DNA of 19,839 nt, taken from assembly GCA_019417145.1 (NCBI GenBank), contig DXVY01000003.1:8591-28429 (forward strand), in the 5' to 3' direction. Shown here piece by piece: positions 1 to 7,663 of this stretch. Each line of letters opens with the position of its first letter. Positions within the stretch are counted from its first letter, which is position 1. Under the pieces are notes generated by a model. It saw only the letters and a program-made list of their open reading frames with translations. It ran no database searches and had not been told where the DNA came from. The translations under genes were made by a program, and so were the position numbers. Origin of the DNA: Clostridiales bacterium. GTDB lineage: Bacteria > Bacillota > Clostridia > Oscillospirales > Acutalibacteraceae.

Positions 1-1875
1 CCACCGGATATTGAGGAGAGCCGGGAACAGCTGCTGGACGCCTACCGCGCCCTAGATGATGAGAAGCCGGTATCCTTAAAAAAGAACCGCCGGAAAAAGG
101 CCGTCTCTACCCAAAGCCGGACCGAAGCGGCGGCCGGACAGACCCCTCCCTTTATGGACGAGGGTGTGCTGGATAAATTCAAGGAGAATGAGGACGAGGA
201 ACGGGCGCCCTGGGACGACGTGCCCCTGCCCGAAACCGACTTTTTGTCTGGCGACGAGAAGGAGAACGAACCCAAACCGGTGAGCGTGCCCCTGGGTAAT
301 ACCCGTACGGCCACCCCCGCCGAAAAGCCCAAGGGTCCGGGGAGCGAGACCTTTATCGGCCAGTTCCAGCCCCCGGAAAACAGCGGCATCAAGGTGGAGA
401 CGCCCCGGGAGAGCTACTGTTTCCCACCGGTGAATCTCCTGGCCAAGCCGGCGGCCGAGCGGTCGGAGGACATCAGCGAGGAACTAAAGTCCACCGCCTC
501 CCGCTTGGTGGATACCCTCAGAAGCTTCGGGGTGGAAACCCGGATCATCGATATCAGCCGGGGGCCTTCGGTCACCCGGTATGAATTGCAGCCGGCGGCC
601 GGGGTCAAGATCAGCAAGATCACCAACCTGGCCGACGACATCGCCTTGAACCTGGCTACGGCCGGGGTGCGCATTGAGGCCCCTATCCCCAACAAGCCGG
701 CGGTGGGCATCGAGGTGCCCAACAAGGTCAACAGCATGGTGGGCGAGCGGGAGATCATCGATTCGGACGTGTTCCGCAAGGCCAAAAGCCCCCTGACCGT
801 GGCCCTGGGCCGGGACATCGCCGGGCAGCCCACCGTGGCCGACATCGCCAAGATGCCCCACGGGCTGATCGCCGGCGCAACCGGGTCGGGCAAATCGGTC
901 TGTATCAATTCCTTTATCGTCAGTCTTTTGTATAAGGCCAGCCCCGACCAGGTTAAGTTCCTGATGATCGACCCCAAGGTGGTGGAGCTGGGGGTCTACA
1001 ACGGCATCCCCCATCTGCTGGTGCCGGTGGTCACCGACCCCCGCAAGGCGGCCGGCGCGCTGGGCTGGGCGGTCACCGAAATGGAAAAGCGATACAAGCT
1101 GTTTGCGGATAACAACGTCCGGGACCTGGCCGGCTACAACCGACTGGCCGAAAAGAATGAAGATATGCTGGCCATGCCCCACATCGTCATCATCATCGAC
1201 GAGCTGGCCGATCTCATGATGGTGGCCTCCAATGAGGTGGAGGACGCCATCTGCCGCATCGCCCAGAAGGCCCGGGCGGCGGGCATGCATTTGATCATCG
1301 CCACCCAGCGTCCCTCGGTGGACGTGGTGACCGGGCTGATCAAGGCCAACGTGCCTACCCGCATCGCCTTCGCCGTCTCCTCTCAGATCGATAGCCGTAC
1401 CATCCTGGATATGGGCGGGGCCGAAAAGCTCATGGGGCGGGGCGATATGCTCTTTTACCCCGTGGGAGCGGTCAAGCCCAAGCGGGTGCAGGGCTGCTTT
1501 GTCAGCGACGACGAGGTGGAGGCGGTTGTGGAGTTCGTCAAGGGCGACCACTCGGCCGAATACGATGAAGAGGTTATGGAGGAGATCGAGCGGCAGGCCG
1601 TGGCCGAAAAGGGCGGCAAGTCCTCTGATGAGGATGAGGGGGCCGATCCCATGCTCCCACAGGCCATCGAGGCGGTCATCGATGCGGGACAGGCCTCCAC
1701 CTCCCTTTTGCAGCGGCGGCTCAAGCTGGGCTACGCCCGGGCCGCCCGCATTGTGGATCAATTGGAACAGCGGGGTGTGGTGGGACCCTTTGAGGGTTCC
1801 AAGCCCCGGCAGGTGCTGATCTCCAAGCAGCAGTGGATGGAAATGCAGGCCGCCGGCGCGGACGAGGAACTGTAA
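1..1875 (+). CDS. DNA translocase FtsK/SpoIIIE, 5' end cut by window
   Basis: The frame is open from base 1, so the start and the N-terminal membrane domain lie outside; 624 residues are visible. After a charged, proline-rich linker (about residues 1-140) come the translocase alpha and beta domains. Walker A (GATGSGKS) is at visible residues 292-299 and Walker B (IIIIDELAD) is around D400-E401. The stretch ATQRPSVDVVTGLIKAN is typical of the family. The last 75 or so residues form the winged-helix gamma domain (LPQAIEAVIDAGQASTSLLQRRLKLGYARAARI), which in this family reads oriented chromosome motifs. These proteins are hexameric, membrane-anchored ATPases that pump chromosomal DNA through the closing division or sporulation septum. 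Whether this is the sporulation (SpoIIIE) or the division (FtsK/SftA) paralogue cannot be told without the N-terminus. A terminator follows directly. The family call is firm. Confidence 0.96.
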   Translation, partial: PPDIEESREQLLDAYRALDDEKPVSLKKNRRKKAVSTQSRTEAAAGQTPPFMDEGVLDKFKENEDEERAPWDDVPLPETDFLSGDEKENEPKPVSVPLGNTRTATPAEKPKGPGSETFIGQFQPPENSGIKVETPRESYCFPPVNLLAKPAAERSEDISEELKSTASRLVDTLRSFGVETRIIDISRGPSVTRYELQPAAGVKISKITNLADDIALNLATAGVRIEAPIPNKPAVGIEVPNKVNSMVGEREIIDSDVFRKAKSPLTVALGRDIAGQPTVADIAKMPHGLIAGATGSGKSVCINSFIVSLLYKASPDQVKFLMIDPKVVELGVYNGIPHLLVPVVTDPRKAAGALGWAVTEMEKRYKLFADNNVRDLAGYNRLAEKNEDMLAMPHIVIIIDELADLMMVASNEVEDAICRIAQKARAAGMHLIIATQRPSVDVVTGLIKANVPTRIAFAVSSQIDSRTILDMGGAEKLMGRGDMLFYPVGAVKPKRVQGCFVSDDEVEAVVEFVKGDHSAEYDEEVMEEIERQAVAEKGGKSSDEDEGADPMLPQAIEAVIDAGQASTSLLQRRLKLGYARAARIVDQLEQRGVVGPFEGSKPRQVLISKQQWMEMQAAGADEEL

Positions 1876-1958
1876 GCCATAGAGCAAGCGGCGGACAATT
1901 TTACATCTTCGCCGTATAGGGGCGCGGCAGGCTTCTGATGCGGCGCCTTTTGGACGGG

Positions 1959-1987
1959 AGCGGCGGAATCTTCCGCCGCTTCTTTTG
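1959..1987 (+). terminator. Rho-independent terminator after ftsK/spoIIIE
   Basis: A perfect 9-bp stem AGCGGCGGA/TCCGCCGCT (1959-1967 with 1972-1980) with a 4-base loop is followed by TCTTTTG. It lies 83 bases after the translocase stop. A weaker GGCGC/GCGCC hairpin followed by TTTT (1921-1950) sits just before it and may back it up. Confidence 0.85.
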
Positions 1988-2038
1988 CGCCGGGCGCTTA
2001 TGCCGGTTTCTTGGCGGGTAGCGATAGGAGGAATTCTT

Positions 2039-2485
2039 GTGAAGCCTTTGAAAAAATGGGGAGGAAAACGGTGGAGGCCGCTTCTTGTCCTTCTGGCCGC
2101 CGCCCTGGCCTCGGTCCTGATCTATGAGGGCATGACCTGGTATTACGCCGACTGGGTTACTGCGCCCGGCCAAGTGGCGAAGATCTACCAGTACAGAGGA
2201 AACGGCGGGCGCAGCGGCACCACCCATTACACGGTTTATTATAATTATGCCGTAAACGGGACGGGCTACCAGGGCGTGGATTCCACCGGCGGCGTCAATG
2301 AAGAATACGTGGAGGGCGGCTCTGCCGAGGTTTGGTATGACCCGGATAATCCGGCCCGGTCCAGTTTTTTTCGGCCGTGGCCGGGACTGTATCCCGTTCT
2401 CCCCTTTATTATAACCTTTCCCTATCTGGGAGGGTGCCTTTTTGGAGCCTTTGTGAGGAGCAAGAAAAAATCCCGTTTGCAGTAA
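2039..2485 (+). CDS. DUF3592-like small membrane protein
   Basis: A 148-residue protein of unknown role. The start is taken as GTG 2039 because AGGAGG (2026-2031) lies 7 bases before it; the earlier in-frame ATG at 1985 has no ribosome site and overlaps the preceding terminator's T-run. A basic N-terminus is followed by one membrane helix (about residues 13-32). Next comes a roughly 75-residue outside domain with Tyr-rich beta strands (THYTVYYNYAVNGTGYQG) and the WYDPDNPARS segment, then a second helix near the C-terminus and a short basic tail. The pattern helix, VxYxYxVNG strands, YDPxNP, helix is that of DUF3592 proteins, whose function is not known. It is the first gene of the 2039-6708 run, 25 bases before the next gene. 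The family is recognised by pattern only. Confidence 0.75.
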   Translation: MKPLKKWGGKRWRPLLVLLAAALASVLIYEGMTWYYADWVTAPGQVAKIYQYRGNGGRSGTTHYTVYYNYAVNGTGYQGVDSTGGVNEEYVEGGSAEVWYDPDNPARSSFFRPWPGLYPVLPFIITFPYLGGCLFGAFVRSKKKSRLQ

Positions 2486-2510
2486 ATCATGGATTTGTTG
2501 GTGAAAAGCG

Positions 2511-3479
2511 ATGACCCAGACCCTGAAGACCCTGCCGGGCTATTTGCTGGCCTTTTTGTTGATTGCGGGGATGAGCCTTGTCTGTTTTCTTACCGGTGAA
2601 AAGGAAATTTTCTTTCCGGAGATGCTGGCCCTGGCCGCCGGCGGCTGGGCGGCTGAACGGCAGCCCTGGCGGGCGGGCCGGCCGCTGCTGTGGCTGTTGA
2701 TGAGCGCTTCGGCTGTGGCGGGCGTTTTAATGGTCCGATATTTTCCCGGACCTGTTTTCTGCAAAGCGTGGGTGGCCTTTGTGTTTGTAGCCATCTGCCT
2801 ATATCTGGCCGGTTCCACCCTGTATCCCATGCTCTCGGCCTGTATTCTGCCGATCCTAATGGGCGTGGATTCTTGGATTTATCCCCTGTCGGTCAGCGGG
2901 ATGACCGCGCTGCTTACTTTGGGACAGTGGATGCTGGAAAGGGCGGGGCTGCGCCAGCCCAATCCCCCGGTCAAAACGGAGCGTTTTACCAAGGCGTCGC
3001 TTATACAGGGCGGCTGGTTCTGGGGCCGCCTGTTGCTGGCTTTTGTTCCCCTGTCCGTGGCCGCGCTGTCTCTGGGCCTGCCGTACCTTATCGCGCCGCC
3101 CCTCCTGGTGGCATTTGTCGAACTGGCCGACCCGGTGGGCCGGCTGCGCAAGCATCCGGCCAAGACCCTGCTTTTGCTAATCGGGAGCGGGATGGTAGGC
3201 GCGGGGCTGCGGCTGGCTGCCCTGTATATGGGATTGCCCATCCTTTGGCCGGCCCTGTCGGCAGCGGCCGTCATGCTGCTGCTTTTCCGGCTGACTCGGT
3301 TTATCCTGCCTCCGGCCGGAGCCATGGCCCTGCTGCCCATGCTGCTGCCGCCGGCCGTTTTGCCTCTGTATCCCCTACAGACCGGGCTCGGCTGCCTTTT
3401 CTTTTTCGTCGCTTCTCTTCTGCTCTTCCCCGCCAAAGCCCATGCGGCCGCTTCGGCGTCCATTACAATGGAGGTATAG
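2511..3479 (+). CDS. Polytopic integral membrane protein, HPP-like
   Basis: A 322-residue, very hydrophobic protein with about ten predicted membrane segments and only short loops. The longest soluble stretch is near residues 145-165 (RAGLRQPNPPVKTERFTK). Two halves look loosely alike: each has a segment in which a pro-rich or acidic helix start is followed by small residues (FFPEMLALAAGGWAAE in the first half, LPPAGAMALLPMLLPP in the second). This recalls the PPxGA segment of HPP-family membrane proteins, but the match is weak and no transport substrate can be named. The ATG at 2511 has only a poor ribosome site (GGTGAAAAG). The last codons ATG GAG GTA TAG contain the GGAGGT ribosome site of the following ygiQ-like gene, so the two are probably translated together. 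That it is a real membrane protein is sure; the family is not. Confidence 0.7.
   Translation: MTQTLKTLPGYLLAFLLIAGMSLVCFLTGEKEIFFPEMLALAAGGWAAERQPWRAGRPLLWLLMSASAVAGVLMVRYFPGPVFCKAWVAFVFVAICLYLAGSTLYPMLSACILPILMGVDSWIYPLSVSGMTALLTLGQWMLERAGLRQPNPPVKTERFTKASLIQGGWFWGRLLLAFVPLSVAALSLGLPYLIAPPLLVAFVELADPVGRLRKHPAKTLLLLIGSGMVGAGLRLAALYMGLPILWPALSAAAVMLLLFRLTRFILPPAGAMALLPMLLPPAVLPLYPLQTGLGCLFFFVASLLLFPAKAHAAASASITMEV
3470..3475 (+). promoter_or_regulatory. Ribosome binding site of ygiQ inside the preceding gene
   Basis: GGAGGT lies 7 bases before ATG 3483 and is made by the Met-Glu-Val codons that end the membrane-protein gene at 3479. The stop and start are 3 bases apart, which suggests translational coupling. 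Confidence 0.8.
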
Positions 3480-3482
3480 TGT

Positions 3483-5573
3483 ATGTCCTTTTTACCCATC
3501 AGCAAAGCCGATATGAAGGCCAGGGGCTGGGAGCAAATGGATTTCATTTTCATCACCGGCGACGCCTATGTGGACCACCCCAGCTTCGGCACGGCCATCC
3601 TCTCCCGCCTTTTGGAGAGCGAGGGCTATAAAGTGGGCATTATACCCCAGCCCGACTGGCGGAATCCCACGGGCGAAAACGGGTATACCCGCTTCGGCCG
3701 GCCCAAATACGCCTTTCTCATCAACGCCGGGGTCATCGACTCCATGGTGGCCCACTACACCGCTGCCAAGCGCCGGCGGTCGGACGACGCCTACTCCCCC
3801 GGGGGGAAGGCGGGCTTCCGTCCCGACCGGGCGGTGACGGTCTACAGCAAGGGTGTGCGGGCGATCTATCCCGACGCGCCCATCATCATCGGGGGGCTGG
3901 AGGCCTCCCTCCGCCGGTTCGCCCACTACGACTACTGGGACGACGGGGTGCGCCCCTCGGTGCTTTTAGAGAGCGGGGCGGACCTTTTAAGCTACGGCAT
4001 GGGGGAGAAGCAGACCCTTCAAATGGCCGCTCGGTTTGCCGCCGGGCTGGGACCGGCGGATATGCGGGATTTAAGGGGAATCTGCTATATGGCCGATTCG
4101 GCGGCGGGGATCAAGGGGGTACAGGTGCCCTCCTTTGAATCGGTACGGGCTTCCAAAGAGAAGTACGCCGACGCCACCCGCATCGAATACGACGAGCAGG
4201 ACGCCGTCCGGGGCAAAACGCTGATCCAGCCCCACGGCCACCGCTTCCTTATCCAGAACCCGCCCATGGAGCCCTTGACCACCGCCGAGCTGGACCGGGT
4301 GTACGACCTGCCCTATGCGCGGTATTACCATCCCGCCTATGAAAAGGCGGGTGGCGTGCCGGCCATTCGGGAGGTGGAGTTTTCCATCACCCACAATCGG
4401 GGGTGTTTTGGAGCCTGCAATTTCTGCTCCATTGCCTTCCATCAGGGCCGGCAGGTCACGGTGCGAAGTCGTGAATCGGTGCTGCGGGAGGCCAAAGCCC
4501 TGACCCAAAATCCCCATTTCAAGGGCTATATCCACGACGTGGGCGGCCCTACGGCCAATTTCCGAGCCCCCTCCTGTGAGAAGCAGCTGCAATACGGGCT
4601 TTGTAAGGGGAAAAAGTGCCTGGCGCCCACCCCCTGTAAAAGCCTGCAGGCCGACCACAGCGATTATCTGAAGCTTTTGCGGGAGCTCAGAGCCCTGCCG
4701 GGGGTCAAGCGGGTCTTTATCCGGTCGGGCATCCGGTTCGATTATCTCTTAGAGGACAAGTCCGAGGAGTTTTTCAAGGAGCTGGTCAAATACCACGTGA
4801 GCGGCCAGCTCAAGGTGGCCCCCGAACACTGCTCCGACGCGGTGCTGGATAAGATGGGCAAGCCCCATATCGGGACCTACCGGAAATTTGTAAAGCGGTT
4901 TTACGAGCTGACCAAATCGGCGGGCAAGGAGCAATATCTGGTGCCCTATCTCATGTCCAGCCACCCGGGCAGCACCCTAAGGGACGCGGTCAAGCTGGCC
5001 CTGTTTCTCAAGGAGGAGCGGCTGCATCCCGAGCAGGTGCAGGACTTCTATCCCACTCCCGGCACCCTTTCCACCTGCATGTACCACACCGGTCTGGATC
5101 CTCGCACCATGCAGCCGGTATTTGTACCCAAGACCCCCGAGGAAAAGGGACTGCAGCGGGCGCTGCTCCAGTATTTTAAACCCGAGAACCGGGATAAGGT
5201 GGAAAAGGCTCTGCGTCTGGCCGGCCGGGAGGATCTCATCGGCCCGGGGCCGAACTGCCTGATCAAAGGCCGGCCGGGCGGGAGCCGCCGGGACGGAAAA
5301 GGGTCTGGGCAGCGGCAAAATGGGAAGCATTCCGGGCCGGGCCGGGGCGGAAGGGCGTCTGGTATGGGATGGGATGAGAAACTATCCCCGCAAGGCCGGG
5401 ATGGAAAGAGCGCCCGGATAGGACGACCGGGGGAGCAGGACATTCGGAAAAAGAAGGGCCGGGAGGGTGGACCCGGCGCGTCGGGCGGCGGAAGAACCGG
5501 CCGGGGACAGAGCCGGCCGGGCACAGGAAGGATGGGGGGAAGATGGGAACCCCAGAACAAGCGAAAAAAATAA
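3483..5573 (+). CDS. ygiQ: YgiQ family radical SAM protein with basic Gly/Arg tail
   Basis: A 696-residue member of the UPF0313/YgiQ radical SAM family. The N-terminal domain begins FLPISKADMKARGWEQMDF, typical of the family, and carries FIITGDAYVDHPSFG-like B12-binding-fold sequence. The [4Fe-4S] motif is C308-x3-C312-x2-C315 (CFGACNFC), preceded by FSITHNRG. Later segments LKVAPEHCSDAVLDKMGKP and VQDFYPTPGTLSTCMYHTGLDP are also diagnostic. The reaction of the family is not established; S-adenosylmethionine cleavage is expected from the motif. From about residue 605 on, the protein turns into a 90-residue Gly/Arg/Lys-rich tail with RDGK repeats, ending QNKRKK. The family often has a basic C-terminus (DUF3362 region), but this one is long. 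The tail's last codons overlap the next gene by 31 bases. Family call firm, function open. Confidence 0.93.
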   Translation: MSFLPISKADMKARGWEQMDFIFITGDAYVDHPSFGTAILSRLLESEGYKVGIIPQPDWRNPTGENGYTRFGRPKYAFLINAGVIDSMVAHYTAAKRRRSDDAYSPGGKAGFRPDRAVTVYSKGVRAIYPDAPIIIGGLEASLRRFAHYDYWDDGVRPSVLLESGADLLSYGMGEKQTLQMAARFAAGLGPADMRDLRGICYMADSAAGIKGVQVPSFESVRASKEKYADATRIEYDEQDAVRGKTLIQPHGHRFLIQNPPMEPLTTAELDRVYDLPYARYYHPAYEKAGGVPAIREVEFSITHNRGCFGACNFCSIAFHQGRQVTVRSRESVLREAKALTQNPHFKGYIHDVGGPTANFRAPSCEKQLQYGLCKGKKCLAPTPCKSLQADHSDYLKLLRELRALPGVKRVFIRSGIRFDYLLEDKSEEFFKELVKYHVSGQLKVAPEHCSDAVLDKMGKPHIGTYRKFVKRFYELTKSAGKEQYLVPYLMSSHPGSTLRDAVKLALFLKEERLHPEQVQDFYPTPGTLSTCMYHTGLDPRTMQPVFVPKTPEEKGLQRALLQYFKPENRDKVEKALRLAGREDLIGPGPNCLIKGRPGGSRRDGKGSGQRQNGKHSGPGRGGRASGMGWDEKLSPQGRDGKSARIGRPGEQDIRKKKGREGGPGASGGGRTGRGQSRPGTGRMGGRWEPQNKRKK

Positions 5574-6475
5574 TCCCAAACAACAGACGGTTGTTACAAC
5601 TCTTTATCATAGCAGCCGTGCTGACCGGACTTTTGCTTATGAGCCTATTTCCCCGGCCCGCGGGAAGCTGGCCCATGATTTTTCGCGCCCTGCACCTATC
5701 GGCGGGCTGGAACCCTCACACGCCTACCTTTACCTTTTTGGACGTGGGACAGGGGGATAGCGCCCTCATTCGCAGCGGAGAATGGGCGGTGCTTGTGGAC
5801 GGGGGAACCGACGGTGCCGACCTCTGCCGGGAGCTGCGGCGGCAGGGGGTGACAAAGCTCCATTATCTTATCGCCACGCATCCACACGCCGACCATATCG
5901 GTGGACTGGGTATGGCGGCAGAGGCCTTTGACGCGGGCACGCTGCTAATCACGGACACGCCCCCGGCTGAGGAGGCCGACGCGGCCTACTATAATCGGTT
6001 GCTGGAAAAGGCTGCAGAGCGGGATATGGCGGTAATACATCCGCAGGACGGAGACGTTTTTGACATAGGGGATATCCACCTGGAGATTATGCATTCCATG
6101 CCTGCGGCTCAAAATGAAAACGACCGTTCCATGTTTGTGCGGGCGCGGACAGGCGGGGTGACCGCCTTGATTACCGGCGATGCGGAGGAGGACGCAGAGG
6201 CAGCAGCCCTGCGCTCCGGCCGGGATCTATCGGCGGATATTCTGAAGGTGGGGCATCACGGCAGCAAAAACAGCACCTCGGAACGGTTTTTGGCGGCCGT
6301 GCATCCTCGGTACGCCGTTATATCGGTAGGGGCTGGCAACGCCTATGGCCATCCCACCGACCAGACGTTGGAGCGGCTATCGGCCGCCGACATCGTTATT
6401 TACCGGACCGATCTGGACGGTACCATCTGCTTTGAGACCCAGACGACCGAGGCCGGGCCACGCGACGCTGCATGA
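5543..6475 (+). CDS. ComEC/Rec2-like metallo-beta-lactamase-fold hydrolase
   Basis: A 310-residue protein with one N-terminal membrane anchor (about residues 11-31, LLQLFIIAAVLTGLLLMSLF) and an outside metallo-beta-lactamase domain. FLDVGQGDSALI opens the domain and is typical of the ComEC C-terminal family. The metal site is H113-P-H115-A-D117-H118, with D213 in ITGDAEED and H238-H239 in KVGHHGSKNS. ComEC-type stand-alone domains act at the cell surface and are proposed to hydrolyse nucleic acid or a phosphodiester; the real substrate is unknown, and the ComEC channel itself is absent. The ATG at 5543 follows a GGGGGGA ribosome site and lies inside the end of ygiQ. Its stop shares four bases (ATGA) with the DUF3006 gene, a common partner of such hydrolases. 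Fold call firm. Confidence 0.92.
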   Translation: MGTPEQAKKIIPNNRRLLQLFIIAAVLTGLLLMSLFPRPAGSWPMIFRALHLSAGWNPHTPTFTFLDVGQGDSALIRSGEWAVLVDGGTDGADLCRELRRQGVTKLHYLIATHPHADHIGGLGMAAEAFDAGTLLITDTPPAEEADAAYYNRLLEKAAERDMAVIHPQDGDVFDIGDIHLEIMHSMPAAQNENDRSMFVRARTGGVTALITGDAEEDAEAAALRSGRDLSADILKVGHHGSKNSTSERFLAAVHPRYAVISVGAGNAYGHPTDQTLERLSAADIVIYRTDLDGTICFETQTTEAGPRDAA

Positions 6476-6708
6476 TAGGAGGAGAGTATGCATTGCTGAT
6501 TATCGATCGATTTGAGGAAGATAGGGCTCTATGTGAAGACGAGGACAAGAGGATAGTGGAGATTCCCCGGCGGCTGTTGCCACAGGGCGCCCGAGCAGGA
6601 AGCGTGTTGATACCCGACGGCGGGGGCTACCGGCTGGACCGGGAGGAGGAGATGCGGCGTAGGGCCAAAATTAAGCGGCTGCAGGACAGTCTATGGGAGA
6701 ATAATTGA
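6472..6708 (+). CDS. DUF3006 family small protein
   Basis: A 78-residue acidic protein with the DUF3006 signature: LIIDRFEEDRALCE, then VEIPRRLLPQGARAGSVL and a C-terminal charged helix (DREEEMRRRAKIKRLQDSLW). The fold is a small beta barrel in known families; the function is not established. The ATG at 6472 overlaps the previous stop (ATGA), but a strong AGGAGGAG site at 6477-6484 lies 8 bases before an in-frame TTG at 6493. Starting there would give the usual family N-terminus, MLIIDRFE, and a 71-residue protein, so TTG 6493 may be the true start. It is the last gene of the run and is followed by a terminator. DUF3006 genes often sit next to ComEC-like hydrolases, which fits a joint role. 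Confidence 0.85.
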   Translation: MIGGEYALLIIDRFEEDRALCEDEDKRIVEIPRRLLPQGARAGSVLIPDGGGYRLDREEEMRRRAKIKRLQDSLWENN

Positions 6709-6725
6709 ATTGGACTTTCATCCGG

Positions 6726-6762
6726 CGGACTCCATCTCTAAAAATATGGAGTCCGTTTTATT
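6726..6762 (+). terminator. Rho-independent terminator after DUF3006
   Basis: A perfect 10-bp stem CGGACTCCAT/ATGGAGTCCG (6726-6735 with 6746-6755) with a 10-base loop is followed by TTTTATT. It ends the 2039-6708 run, 17 bases after the last stop codon. Confidence 0.92.
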
Positions 6763-6771
6763 GCAAAAGGA

Positions 6772-6794
6772 AACCGCTCGCAAAGCGAGCGGTT
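6772..6794 (-). terminator. Hairpin, possible minus-strand terminator
   Basis: A perfect 10-bp stem AACCGCTCGC/GCGAGCGGTT has a 3-base loop. On the minus strand the T-rich TTTCCTTTTG runs through the end of the stem, so it could stop transcripts arriving from the acetyltransferase gene, although it lies 175 bases beyond that stop. Between 6795 and 6969 no gene or other element is seen. Confidence 0.5.
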
Positions 6795-6969
6795 AATAAA
6801 TGCTTTTACAATATAAAAGAGCGCCTTCTATTGGGATATCAATTGCAAGAGGTGGAAGCACGGAGCCGGTCGCAGAAGCTTTCGAACATCGCTGGTGGTC
6901 GGCCATAAAGAGCGCGGCCTATATCCTGCAAAAATTCGCTCTGTCATTGTATCTCGTTTTATTCGCTCC

Positions 6970-7548
6970 TCAAAGCGGCATTTTGTCCGCCTCGGTCAAG
7001 GGACGCAATACGCGGCAAGGGCTGCCTACGGCGATGACGCCAGGGGGGATGTCCTTTGTGACCACACTGCCCGCCCCGATAATGCTGCCCTTTCCAACTG
7101 TTACACCGGGATTGATAATGCTACCGCCGCCAATCCATACACCGTCCTGAATGGTGATTGGTTTGGCCAGTTCCAAACCGGATGCCCGCTGTTCCGGATC
7201 TAGGGGATGGGTGGCGGTGAACAGGCCCACATTGGGTCCGATGAGCACGTCGTCGCCAATGAAGACGGGCGCACTGTCCAGTATCACCAAATTGTAATTG
7301 GAAAAGAAATGCCGGCCAATGGTGATATTTCGGCCATAATCACAGCGGAAAATAGGTTCAAAATGGGGCGTATCCTCCATGTGCCCGATCAGCTTCTGCA
7401 AAATATCCCGCCGTTGGGTCTCGTCGGCGTCCGGGGGCAGGGCATTATAGGCGATGCAAAGCTTTTTGGCGGTCATACGCATCTGTCGAAGAGCCTGGTC
7501 GCCAGCCACATAGAGCTTGCCGGCGCGCATTTTATCCCATTCTGTCAT
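6970..7548 (-). CDS. Maltose/galactoside O-acetyltransferase family protein
   Basis: A 192-residue left-handed beta-helix acetyltransferase. The start at 7548 is set by AGGAGG (complement of 7555-7560), 6 bases upstream, and by the family N-terminus MTEWDKMRAGKLY. The N-terminal helical Mac domain (about residues 4-58) is followed by hexapeptide repeats: FRCDYGRNITIGRHFFSN, APVFIGDDVLIGPNV, IQDGVWIGGGSIINPGVTVG. H114 in FTATHPLD is the catalytic His of the LacA/Maa family. Such enzymes move an acetyl group from acetyl-CoA to a sugar hydroxyl; the physiological acceptor is usually unknown, so maltose versus galactoside cannot be decided. It has its own promoter and a hairpin leader, so it is probably separate from the LiaF-like operon upstream. 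Family call firm. Confidence 0.94.
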   Translation of the reverse strand: MTEWDKMRAGKLYVAGDQALRQMRMTAKKLCIAYNALPPDADETQRRDILQKLIGHMEDTPHFEPIFRCDYGRNITIGRHFFSNYNLVILDSAPVFIGDDVLIGPNVGLFTATHPLDPEQRASGLELAKPITIQDGVWIGGGSIINPGVTVGKGSIIGAGSVVTKDIPPGVIAVGSPCRVLRPLTEADKMPL

Positions 7549-7572
7549 ACAATGCCTCCTTTGACACGGGGA

Positions 7573-7602
7573 GGCCGGCCGCAGAAATATACGCGGCCGG
7601 CC
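7573..7602 (-). promoter_or_regulatory. GC-rich hairpin in the acetyltransferase leader
   Basis: A perfect 10-bp stem GGCCGGCCGC/GCGGCCGGCC with an A/T-rich 10-base loop lies between the predicted transcription start (about 7625) and the ribosome site (7555-7560). There is no T-run after it on either strand, so it is not a normal terminator. A role in mRNA stability or translation is only inferred. Confidence 0.5.
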
Positions 7603-7631
7603 GCCTTTGGTAGCCACATATTTCCATAGCC

Positions 7632-7660
7632 ATTCTACCTGACGCAAAGGGAATTGTAAA
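7632..7660 (-). promoter_or_regulatory. SigA-type promoter of the acetyltransferase gene
   Basis: On the minus strand TTTACA (7660-7655) and TAGAAT (7637-7632) are separated by 17 bases, each one mismatch from consensus. The predicted start near 7625 leaves a leader of about 77 bases. The element lies just after the end of the DUF4097 gene, so the acetyltransferase can be transcribed independently. Confidence 0.65.
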
Positions 7661-7663
7661 GCC

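Noticed and set aside
484..1887. A 467-codon open frame antisense to the translocase gene
   Set aside because: It is the mirror of a conserved FtsK/SpoIIIE reading frame, with His/Gly/Asp-rich composition and no known motif.
2690..3631. A 313-codon plus-strand frame overlapping the polytopic membrane protein and ygiQ
   Set aside because: It is Gly/Pro/Arg/Ala-rich, has no membrane segments or motif, and overlaps two better-supported genes.
5543..6475. Full competence gene comEC
   Set aside because: Only one membrane anchor and the metallo-beta-lactamase domain are present; the multi-helix channel domain is missing, so it is a stand-alone relative.
6705..6908. A 67-codon frame starting at the end of DUF3006
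   Set aside because: It runs through a strong terminator and a second perfect hairpin, so it cannot be a normal gene.
7549..7647. A longer N-terminus for the acetyltransferase
   Set aside because: It would read through the -10 promoter element and the leader hairpin; the internal Met at 7548 has an AGGAGG site and the family start MTEWDKMRAGKLY.
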